A DNA stretch of 5,477 nucleotides, from positions 1-5,477 of the forward strand of contig DAHUZD010000262.1 of the NCBI GenBank assembly GCA_027306745.1, written 5' to 3'. The notes under the pieces were generated by a model. That model was given only the letters and a program-made list of their open reading frames with translations. It had not been told where the DNA came from and ran no database searches. Numbering within the stretch: position 1 is the stretch's first letter; each line of letters starts with the position of its first letter. The position numbers and the translations under genes are program-made. Shown here in pieces: positions 1 to 5,477 of this stretch. This DNA comes from Acidobacteriaceae bacterium. GTDB lineage: Bacteria; Acidobacteriota; Terriglobia; Terriglobales; Acidobacteriaceae.

Positions 1-1024
1 CTATCAGCGAGATGGCGGCTTTACTGTTGTCGGCGGCCAGATGTGGTCGTTCCTGACGCTCACTACCAAAGGATTTGAAAATAAATCCGAAGCAGTTCCC
101 TTCACCATCGACCCCCAATATACCCCGGGCTATATTTGGGCGCGTCAATATGGAATGCGCATCTATGGAAACATGTTCAACAAGAAGATGTTTGCCGGCG
201 TGGCCTTTGAAAATCCGCAGATGACCTTTGGCGGCCACGGCTACACGAACAACTTCACCTTCGGCTCGGCCGGCAACCCCGGTGGATTGTTGAACCCCGA
301 CACCAACTACTCCATCAACATGGCGCCAGATATCATCGCCAAGGTGGCTTTTGAGCCGGGCTTTGGTCACTACGAAATCGCGGGTATCAGCACCTTCCTG
401 CGCGATCGCGTCTATCCCAATGCCGCCACCAAGAGCAACGTTGGTGCTTACAACGACAGCAAAGTCGCAGGTGCCGTTGAGGCCGCTGCGTGGCTGCCCT
501 TCAAAAAAGGTCTGTACAACATTGGCTTCCGCGCTCTCTACGGCCAAAGCGTAGGCCGCTATGGCTCCTCGGGCCTGCCCGATACGACCGTGCGCCCCGA
601 TGGTACCCTGGCCCCACTGCGCAACTTGGTTGCCTTGGGATCGCTGGAGTTTCACCCCGGCAAGTGGGACCTCTACTACTACTACGGCGGCGATTACGCT
701 GCCCGCGACTGGACGCTGAACAGCAGCGGTCAGGCCGTCGGCTACGGTGCACCTTCCTTTAACAACAGCGGCTGCTTCACAGAAACAGTCCCCAGCGCCT
801 CACCCTACGGCCCCGGCGGCCTGGCCAATTGCACCGGCGACACACGCGCTCTCACGGCGCATGACGCAGGCTTCTGGTACAAGTTCTACAACGGCAGCAA
901 GGGCAAGCTGGTCTTCGGAATGCAGTACGACTATATGCAGCGCAAAACATGGTCGGGCGTAGGCGGCCAGCCTGAGGCAGACGATAACATGTTCTGGACC
1001 TCGTTCCGTTACTACATCCCCTAA
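1..1024 (+). CDS. Porin-like outer-membrane beta-barrel protein, 5' end missing
   Basis: The reading frame is open from base 2 to the TAA at 1022-1024, giving 340 visible residues; the true start lies left of the window, so the ATG at 41 is internal. The protein is rich in Gly, Tyr, Phe and Asn. It shows repeated amphipathic strands ending in aromatic residues, for example YIWARQYGMRIYGNMF, MFAGVAFENPQMTFGG, LRNLVALGSLEFHP and LVFGMQYDYMQRK, separated by Gly/Asn/Pro-rich loops. This is the pattern of a trimeric-porin or DcaP-like barrel for passive or substrate-selective uptake across the outer membrane. The visible N-terminal GGQMWSFLTL resembles the 'GQTWS' element of DcaP-type porins. Two cysteines at visible residues 258 and 277 flank a long loop and could form a disulfide. 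The chain ends in FRYYIP rather than the classic terminal Phe. A terminator follows 26 bases after the stop. Substrate is unknown; the barrel call is firm, the subfamily is inference. Confidence 0.75.
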   Translation, partial: YQRDGGFTVVGGQMWSFLTLTTKGFENKSEAVPFTIDPQYTPGYIWARQYGMRIYGNMFNKKMFAGVAFENPQMTFGGHGYTNNFTFGSAGNPGGLLNPDTNYSINMAPDIIAKVAFEPGFGHYEIAGISTFLRDRVYPNAATKSNVGAYNDSKVAGAVEAAAWLPFKKGLYNIGFRALYGQSVGRYGSSGLPDTTVRPDGTLAPLRNLVALGSLEFHPGKWDLYYYYGGDYAARDWTLNSSGQAVGYGAPSFNNSGCFTETVPSASPYGPGGLANCTGDTRALTAHDAGFWYKFYNGSKGKLVFGMQYDYMQRKTWSGVGGQPEADDNMFWTSFRYYIP

Positions 1025-1050
1025 CCCTGTTCTTCAACCCCTGTGACGAT

Positions 1051-1082
1051 GGCGCGGGCTTTATGTCCGCGCCAATTTTTTT
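1051..1082 (+). terminator. Intrinsic terminator of the porin-like gene
   Basis: The perfect 7-bp stem GGCGCGG (1051-1057) / CCGCGCC (1067-1073) can be extended inward by G-U and C-G pairs to leave a 5-base loop (1060-1064). AA and then a run of seven T (1076-1082) follow. The T run lies on the + strand only, so it ends transcription from the porin-like gene. It would not serve as a good terminator for the gene converging from the right on the minus strand. Confidence 0.88.
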
Positions 1083-1185
1083 CGCACGGCCCAACCTGCT
1101 GGTGCCCATTCTGGCTGCCTCTTTGCTGCCAGCGGGAAAGCACACCTCTCTTCCCCTGAACGTTCATACTCCAAGAGAAAAGGCC
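1083..1185. other. Intergenic spacer between two convergent genes
   Basis: This stretch lies between the porin terminator and the stop codon of the minus-strand TPR-type gene. I see no coding sequence. It holds a weak inverted repeat (CTGGC / GCCAG, reading toward the left on the minus strand) without a T run, and a 10-base palindrome TGAACGTTCA at 1157-1166. No convincing minus-strand intrinsic terminator is visible. Confidence 0.5.
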
Positions 1186-2064
1186 CTACTGTATCTTCGC
1201 CAACTGCCGCGCATACAGCGGATTGTTGGGGAACTCCGCAGCCAGCGACGCCAGAATCTGCCGCGCCTTGGGCCGGTCTTTATCGCGCAGTGCCGCTACG
1301 GCCAACAGCAACCGTGCAAAGGGAGCCAGGTAGTGTCCCTGTGTCGCAGCCAATTCCATGTCGTGTCTTCCCAGCGCTGCATTCGTCTTTGCACCAGTCA
1401 GTGCCAGCAGCCAACGCACAGGAGCAGGTTTGATTCCCAAAATGTAATTCTCCAGCCCCACGGCGAGATAGGCGTCGTCCATTTGCGGGGAGATGGTCAG
1501 CAACCTCTCCGCATCCTTGCTGGCCAAGCGCGTGTAGTGCAATCCAGCAAAATCCCGCCCTTCAATCATCTGCGCATAATCGGCGTGCAGCCCGTTGACC
1601 AGCGTTCGAGCCAAGAGCGCGTTTGCATCCTGCGGTGCATGCGCCAAGGCCAGCGTTGCCAAGCGGTCGGCCTGTTCCAGATCGTGGTCAAAAGCCGCTT
1701 TCACTACAGGATCCGCCGCGCGCGATCCCCGGCTTTCAAAGTGGTCGTCATCATCAAATAAATCCACGTCGAGTACATCCAGACGCGCAAACTCCGTAAA
1801 TAGATAGGCCGCAGCATCCGAGACCGGCCCCATGGGGTCGTTGGGATGGGTTTGCATCCACGCAGCAAACTCGGCATGGGCCTGCATAAATTGAAGGTTG
1901 TACATATCCGCATAGCCACGATCCAACGGTGTGCGGCCCAGCACAATAGCGTCTTGTGGAGGTGGGGTTTTCGCAGTTGTGGACAGCGCAGACAAGGCGG
2001 CGCAAAGCCAGGCCGCTCCCAGCCAGGTCCAGCGCCCCCGTAGTTTCCTGTGGCACAACAGCAT
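1186..2064 (-). CDS. Secreted tetratricopeptide-repeat-type protein of unknown function
   Basis: 292 residues from an ATG at 2064 to the TAG at 1186-1188. The N-terminus is a probable Sec signal peptide: a basic n-region (MLLCHRKLRGRW), a hydrophobic core (WLGAAWLCAALSALS) and a likely cleavage near residue 31, so the mature protein is predicted to be exported. The body is Ala/Leu-rich helix. Residues about 51-77 (DMYNLQFMQAHAEFAAW, then HPNDP) match a TPR repeat. Residues about 246-282 (FARLLLAVAALRDKDRPKAR, then LAAEFPNNP) look like a second, and the helices between (about 130-205) are probably degenerate repeats. An acidic cluster DLFDDDDHFE lies at 101-110. TPR modules usually bind other proteins; no catalytic motif is seen. 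The start is uncertain: GGAA at 2067-2070 lies only 2 bases before ATG but 8 bases before a TTG at codon 3; an in-frame TGA lies upstream. It is transcribed divergently from the next gene. Confidence 0.75.
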   Translation of the reverse strand: MLLCHRKLRGRWTWLGAAWLCAALSALSTTAKTPPPQDAIVLGRTPLDRGYADMYNLQFMQAHAEFAAWMQTHPNDPMGPVSDAAAYLFTEFARLDVLDVDLFDDDDHFESRGSRAADPVVKAAFDHDLEQADRLATLALAHAPQDANALLARTLVNGLHADYAQMIEGRDFAGLHYTRLASKDAERLLTISPQMDDAYLAVGLENYILGIKPAPVRWLLALTGAKTNAALGRHDMELAATQGHYLAPFARLLLAVAALRDKDRPKARQILASLAAEFPNNPLYARQLAKIQ

Positions 2065-2277
2065 GATTCCAGCAGCGGTGGAGCGGCAAACTCTGCGCGC
2101 TCACGCGATGGAATATAGAATACAAGCAGAGCCTCCCGGCTGGATTGCGTGCACGTCCGCAGAAGACCAGTGGCTGCCAGAAATGGCATGGCGGCACGCA
2201 ACAAAATCTATGCCAGTAACGTCTTAGCTCATAGGCTTCGATTTACGAAATTTTCATCAACGTCAGGAACTCACTGC
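2065..2277. promoter_or_regulatory. Divergent intergenic region, probable promoters for both flanking genes
   Basis: These 213 bases separate two outward-facing gene starts, so they should carry both promoters. For the minus-strand gene there is an AT-rich patch at 2112-2122, reading TATTCTATATT, with a -10-like TATATT 47 bases before the ATG. No recognisable -35 element sits at the usual distance. For the plus-strand gene the AT-rich part is about 2200-2260, with no hexamer pair I would defend. The frame of the downstream gene stays open through 2149-2277, but the implied residues are Arg-rich and unlike a signal peptide, so I treat this stretch as non-coding. Confidence 0.4.
2265..2269 (+). 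promoter_or_regulatory. Ribosome binding site that selects a TTG start
   Basis: AGGAA at 2265-2269 lies 8 bases before the TTG at 2278-2280. That codon begins a textbook signal peptide (RLKKFLSHLIPCC onward). Neither of the upstream in-frame ATG codons (2149 and 2188) is followed by a signal-like sequence. This decides the start of the secreted protein gene. Confidence 0.7.
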
Positions 2278-3174
2278 TTGCGTCTTAAAAAATTCTTGTC
2301 TCATCTCATCCCCTGCTGCACGCTTGGCCTTGCCAGTCTGCTGTCTGCCCAGCCATCGCCACAGCAAATTGCCGCCGCCGATTTGCCCGATGCTCCGGGT
2401 GTCTCTTCTTCGCTTCCGGCGGATGCCGATGCATCTCAGACCTCTTCCACTGCGCAGACGGCCAATCCATCCGCACCAACGCAATCTGCGCAGGGCACAC
2501 CCGGCAACAAAGGGGATCGCATCCTGTACGCCAAGCCCGGTGCGGCCAAGTCCAGCACGCCGCAGGCCGACTTCGGCCAGCAGCCCAAGCGCATTCTGGG
2601 CCTGATGCCCAACTTCCGCGCCGTCAGCGCCGATGCACGCCCAGCGCCGCCCACGGCTAAAGAAAAATTCAAAATCGCCACCTTTAACAGCTTCGACTAT
2701 TCCGCCTTCGCCTTTGCGGCCATCGACGCGTATCCCACCTACGCCTCGAATAGCTATCCCACCCTGGGCAGAGGCTGGTCCGGCTATGGCCAGTACTACT
2801 GGCGCGCGTTCACAGATAAAGCCGTCGGCAATTACATGACGGATTTCTTCTTCCCGATCATCACGCGTGAGGACTCGCGCTACTTCACCCTGGGCCGAGG
2901 TCACAAGCTCTACCGTGCTTACTACGCGCTGTCACGCTTGGCGATTACGCCCACCGACTCTGGCAACAACACGTTGAATATTTCTGAGATCGCCGGCAAA
3001 GGCGCGCAGGCTGGGCTTGGAAATTTTTATTACCCATCCAGTTCCATCACGTGGACCAAAACCGGCCAGCGCTGGCTGGCGCAACTGGGACGCGACGGCC
3101 TCACCAACGTCTTTCGTGAGTTCTGGCCAGACATCAGCACGCACATCCTGCATATGAAGCAGGCCGATCAATAG
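2278..3174 (+). CDS. Secreted protein of unknown function, conserved acidobacterial-type family
   Basis: 298 residues when started at the TTG at 2278; a longer reading from ATG 2149 would add 43 Arg-rich residues that look untranslated. Residues 1-24 form a Sec signal peptide (RLKKF, then a hydrophobic stretch, then LLSA before Q25). The lipobox is absent, so it is not a lipoprotein. Residues about 25-100 are a low-complexity linker rich in Ser, Ala, Pro, Thr and Gln, beginning with LPDAPG (36-41). The folded part, about 103-290, is dense in aromatics: PKRILGLMPNFRAV (103-116), KEKFKIATFNSFDYSAFAF (128-146), GYGQYYWRAFTDKAVGNYM (169-187), FPIITREDSRYFTLGRG (192-208), SRLAITPTDSG (219-229), YYPSSSITWTKTGQRW (251-266) and FREFWPDIS (279-287). 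I recall similar sequences as unnamed proteins widespread in Acidobacteriota, but know no assigned function. Export and aromatic content suggest an envelope role; this is inference. No catalytic motif is visible. Confidence 0.8.
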   Translation: MRLKKFLSHLIPCCTLGLASLLSAQPSPQQIAAADLPDAPGVSSSLPADADASQTSSTAQTANPSAPTQSAQGTPGNKGDRILYAKPGAAKSSTPQADFGQQPKRILGLMPNFRAVSADARPAPPTAKEKFKIATFNSFDYSAFAFAAIDAYPTYASNSYPTLGRGWSGYGQYYWRAFTDKAVGNYMTDFFFPIITREDSRYFTLGRGHKLYRAYYALSRLAITPTDSGNNTLNISEIAGKGAQAGLGNFYYPSSSITWTKTGQRWLAQLGRDGLTNVFREFWPDISTHILHMKQADQ

Positions 3175-3185
3175 CCCAATCAACC

Positions 3186-3212
3186 ATGGGGCAGACTCTT
3201 CAGTCGCCCCAT
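3186..3212. other. Strong stem-loop between the secreted protein and dehydrogenase genes
   Basis: ATGGGGC (3186-3192) pairs perfectly with GCCCCAT (3206-3212). Inside it, after a single bulged A at 3193, GACT (3194-3197) pairs with AGTC (3202-3205) around a CTTC loop. That makes 11 paired bases. It starts 11 bases after the TAG at 3172-3174. No T run follows on either strand, so it is not a standard intrinsic terminator. It could be a Rho-assisted or imperfect terminator, an mRNA 3'-end stabiliser, or an attenuator ahead of the dehydrogenase gene. Function is inference; the structure is read directly. Confidence 0.6.
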
Positions 3213-3246
3213 TGCCCTGCCCCTCTACGCCAGCTACGATGGAGCC

Positions 3247-4203
3247 ATGTTGCGCATTGGCTTGCCAGAACCCATTCCTGCCGCATGGATGCCAGAATTT
3301 CCCAGCGGCGTTGATCTGATTCCTATCGGCTATGCCTCCAGCGAAATTCACACCATCGATTTCTGGATTGCGCCCATCTACAAAAAATACGCAGAGCCGC
3401 AATTTGCGCGTCTGCGCGGAGTCAAGGTCATTCAATCGCTACTGGCTGGAGTGGACTGGATGCTACCCTGGGTCACGGAGGGCGTCACCCTCTGCGATGG
3501 TCAAGGACTGCACGAAATCTCTACCGCCGAGTGGGCCGTGGCGGGCATACTCACCGCGCTCAAACAATTCCCGCGCTACCGTGACCGCCAGCGTGAGCAG
3601 TTCTGGGACGGTCAGCTCGTTGGCGGAAAATTCTCCAGCGACACAGAGCCGCCGCCCTATCGCATTCTGGGCGATGAGCTGGCCGGAAAAACTGTACTCA
3701 TCGTTGGCTACGGCAACATTGGCGCTGCGATTGAAGCGCGCTTGCAGCCCTTCGGCGTGGAAGTGCTGCGTGTGGCCCGTTCCGCTCGCGCTGGCGTCGC
3801 TTCCATAGCCGAGTTGCCTTCTCTGCTGCCGCAGGCGGACATCGTTGTGCTTATCGTGCCCCTAACGCCAGAAACACACGGCATGATGAATGCTGCCATG
3901 CTGAAAAAGATGCGCCCAGGCGCACTGCTGGTCAACGCTGCCCGCGGCCCGGTTGTGGACACGGATGCGTTGGTTGAAGCTCTGCATCAAGGCCACATCC
4001 GCGCCGTGCTGGATGTAACCAACCCCGAGCCGCTCCCCGTCGGCCATCCTCTTTGGTCTGCGCCTAACTGCTTTCTCACGCCGCACGTTGCTGGCTCCAC
4101 GCCCCAGTTTTTTATCCGCGGCTATCGCTTCGCTGCTGCGCAGGTTGCGCGCTATTTGGCCGGGGAGCCGCTCAAGAACATTGTCAACGCACAAGGCTAT
4201 TGA
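3247..4203 (+). CDS. D-2-hydroxyacid dehydrogenase (GhrA/glyoxylate-hydroxypyruvate reductase-like)
   Basis: 318 residues, the normal length for this NAD(P)-dependent cytosolic family, which interconverts 2-ketoacids and D-2-hydroxyacids. Residues 67-70 (AGVD) match the substrate-loop motif. GYGNIG at 154-159 is the Rossmann dinucleotide motif. The catalytic triad of the family is in place: Arg233 in NAARGPVVD, Glu261 in DVTNPEPLP and His280 in LTPHVAGS. The C-terminus (LKNIVNAQGY) is also typical. At the end of the second Rossmann strand the usual Asp is replaced by Arg178-Ser179 (VARS), as in NADPH-preferring reductases, so NADPH use and a glyoxylate- or hydroxypyruvate-like substrate are inferred. 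GGAG at 3241-3244 is only 2 bases from ATG 3247 but 5 from the TTG at 3250, which could be the real start (one residue shorter). The 3' end overlaps the converging Fe-S gene by 7 bases. Confidence 0.9.
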   Translation: MLRIGLPEPIPAAWMPEFPSGVDLIPIGYASSEIHTIDFWIAPIYKKYAEPQFARLRGVKVIQSLLAGVDWMLPWVTEGVTLCDGQGLHEISTAEWAVAGILTALKQFPRYRDRQREQFWDGQLVGGKFSSDTEPPPYRILGDELAGKTVLIVGYGNIGAAIEARLQPFGVEVLRVARSARAGVASIAELPSLLPQADIVVLIVPLTPETHGMMNAAMLKKMRPGALLVNAARGPVVDTDALVEALHQGHIRAVLDVTNPEPLPVGHPLWSAPNCFLTPHVAGSTPQFFIRGYRFAAAQVARYLAGEPLKNIVNAQGY

Positions 4204-5477
4204 TCCGCGCACGGCCCGCCGCACAATGCCTCAGCCAGGTGCACCGCACGCCGGTCGGAGAGTTGCGCCACTTGTTCCCGGCAACTGAAGCCGTCGCTGA
4301 CGATCAGCGTTGCCTGCGGAACGGCGCGCACCGCAGGCAATAAAACACGCTCGCCTAGCGTGGTGGATACGGAGTATTTTTCCTTTTCAAATCCAAATGG
4401 CCCGGCCATGCCACAACAGCCCGTATCAGGCATCTGCACACGCGCTCCAGCCCGCTCCAGTAAATCCTGTTCTGCACGCATCTGCGTTTTTTGGTGGCAA
4501 TGTCCGTGCAGCAATACATCTTTGCCCACTAACGAGGGTGGAGCGTACTGTGGCGCATACCGTGCCAGAAACTCAGCGAGCAGATGGGTTTGTAGCGCCA
4601 GTTGTTTGGCACGCGGATCATTCGGAAAAAAGTTCAGCAACTCATCGCGGAAGACGCTGGCGCAGCTTGGCTCCAGCACCACGATGGGCGTGCCCGCCTG
4701 CAATTGCGGTGCCAGCGCATCCAGCACTATGCGCAAATATTGTCGAGCGCGATCCAGCATTCCAAAGTCATACAGTCCGCGCCCACAACAAAGATGCCGC
4801 TGCGCGGTCTGCACGTGAAATCCAGCCTGTGTCATCACGGTATAGGCAGCGTGCAATGCCTGCGGATGCAAAAAGTTGTTCCAAGTATCGGCCCATAAAA
4901 AGACTGGCGATGCGGCAGGGTTTTGCTCGCGGTGCATTTTCGTTCGCAGCGTGCTGCGAAAATCCTTCGCCGCAAATTTCGGCAACCTGCGTTCAGACGC
5001 AATCCCCAGCATGTGCTTAGCCATGCCTGCCAGCACAGCATTTTGACTGCACGCATTCACGAATCCTGGCGCCAACGAAGCCAGACGCGCCCAGCGATCC
5101 ATCCATCCAAACGCATAGGCGCGCAGCGGACGCAGACGGCCAGCATAATACTGCGACAGAAACTCCGCCTTATATGTGGCCATATCCACCTGCACCGGGC
5201 ATTCGCTTTTGCAGGCCTTGCAAGACAAGCACATCTCCAGTGCCTCTTTGACCGGCTCGCTCTTCCAGCCCTCTGGCCGTAGCTCACCTTGCAGCATCTC
5301 CCACAGTAAATGCGCGCGTCCGCGTGTGGAGTGCTGCTCCTCGCCCGTGGCCATATAGCTTGGACACATCGTGCCAGAGTCCGTCTTGCGGCACGCGCCC
5401 ACACCCACACAACGCAGCGCAGCGTGTGCAAACGAACCGCCATCGGCTGGATAGGCAAACTGCGTCTGCGCCTGCGC
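4197..5477 (-). CDS. FAD/Fe-S D-2-hydroxyacid (D-lactate/glycolate-type) dehydrogenase, C-terminal iron-sulfur part
   Basis: The frame is open from the right edge to the TAG at 4197-4199, giving 426 visible residues; the N-terminal half is outside the window. The family oxidises D-lactate, glycolate or related acids at FAD and passes electrons through 4Fe-4S clusters to a membrane acceptor. Cluster cysteines are C23, C29 and C38 (RCVGVGACRK then MCPSY) and C83, C86, C89 and C93 (CLSCKACKSECP). Two cysteine-rich CCG domains follow: CCGRGLYDFG at 230-231 with LEPSC (272), then HGHCHQK (327) with CCGMAGPFGFE (354-355) and DGFSCREQ (399), as in GlcF, LutA and HdrB. Sequence continues upstream of the first cluster (FAYPADGGSFAHAALRC) as in the fused, roughly 1000-residue FAD plus Fe-S proteins, rather than a stand-alone GlcF. 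A GTG at 5406-5408 lies inside the first cluster motif and is not a start. Substrate cannot be set from this half. Confidence 0.88.
   Translation of the reverse strand, partial: AQAQTQFAYPADGGSFAHAALRCVGVGACRKTDSGTMCPSYMATGEEQHSTRGRAHLLWEMLQGELRPEGWKSEPVKEALEMCLSCKACKSECPVQVDMATYKAEFLSQYYAGRLRPLRAYAFGWMDRWARLASLAPGFVNACSQNAVLAGMAKHMLGIASERRLPKFAAKDFRSTLRTKMHREQNPAASPVFLWADTWNNFLHPQALHAAYTVMTQAGFHVQTAQRHLCCGRGLYDFGMLDRARQYLRIVLDALAPQLQAGTPIVVLEPSCASVFRDELLNFFPNDPRAKQLALQTHLLAEFLARYAPQYAPPSLVGKDVLLHGHCHQKTQMRAEQDLLERAGARVQMPDTGCCGMAGPFGFEKEKYSVSTTLGERVLLPAVRAVPQATLIVSDGFSCREQVAQLSDRRAVHLAEALCGGPCADQ

Noticed and set aside
1157..1166. Perfect 10-base palindrome TGAACGTTCA as a possible operator
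   Set aside because: Several such palindromes are expected by chance in 5.5 kb, and it lies between two gene ends, not near a promoter.
1063..1761. 232-residue open frame on + opposite the TPR-type gene
   Set aside because: Cys/Gln/Arg-rich with no domain sense. It runs antisense to a frame with a signal peptide and TPR-like helices, so it is a high-GC shadow.
2149..2277. N-terminal extension of the secreted protein from ATG 2149
   Set aside because: The added 43 residues are Arg-rich and would bury the signal peptide inside the chain. The TTG at 2278 has AGGAA at ideal spacing.
2278..2352. Lipoprotein signal in the secreted protein (adjacent cysteines in the hydrophobic stretch)
   Set aside because: The cysteines follow Ile-Pro in the early hydrophobic region and do not fit a lipobox; a normal cleavage site LLSA-Q follows.
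2263..2904. 213-residue open frame on - opposite the secreted protein gene
   Set aside because: Arg/Gly-rich composition typical of an antisense frame; the plus strand has the ribosome site, signal peptide and structured motifs.
4310..5020. 236-residue open frame on + opposite the Fe-S dehydrogenase
   Set aside because: The minus-strand frame carries intact cluster cysteines and CCG motifs; the plus-strand frame shows none of any family.

Overview
The window looks like an ordinary chromosomal stretch from a soil bacterium of the phylum Acidobacteriota, probably class Terriglobia (relatives of Terriglobus, Granulicella, Edaphobacter or Acidobacterium). This rests on recalled protein-family resemblance, not a search: the porin-like protein at the left edge, the secreted 'FW(P)DI' protein in the middle and the secreted TPR-type protein all read like families common in that group. 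The DNA is moderately GC-rich and looks even from gene to gene. I see no mobile element, tRNA, rRNA or CRISPR array.

Layout from left to right: (1) the 3' part of an outer-membrane beta-barrel (porin-like) gene on +, ending at 1024 and closed by a clear intrinsic terminator at 1051-1082. (2) A short spacer, 1083-1185. (3) A secreted TPR-type protein on -, 2064 to 1186. (4) A divergent intergenic region, 2065-2277. (5) A secreted protein of unknown function on +, best started at a TTG at 2278 with a good ribosome binding site, ending at 3174. (6) A 72-base gap holding a strong stem-loop at 3186-3212. (7) A D-2-hydroxyacid dehydrogenase on +, 3247-4203. (8) The C-terminal iron-sulfur half of a large flavin/iron-sulfur D-2-hydroxyacid (D-lactate/glycolate type) dehydrogenase on -. 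It runs from beyond the right edge to 4197 and overlaps the preceding gene tail to tail by 7 bases.

The only functional link I can argue is between the last two genes. One is an NAD(P)H-type 2-ketoacid reductase/2-hydroxyacid dehydrogenase and the other a flavin/Fe-S 2-hydroxyacid oxidase, so they act on the same class of chemistry, possibly in opposite directions. The other genes are cell-envelope or exported proteins with no evident shared pathway. I did not find a convincing new system. The points most worth a second look are the conserved but uncharacterised secreted protein, the stem-loop behind it, and the overlapping convergent pair.
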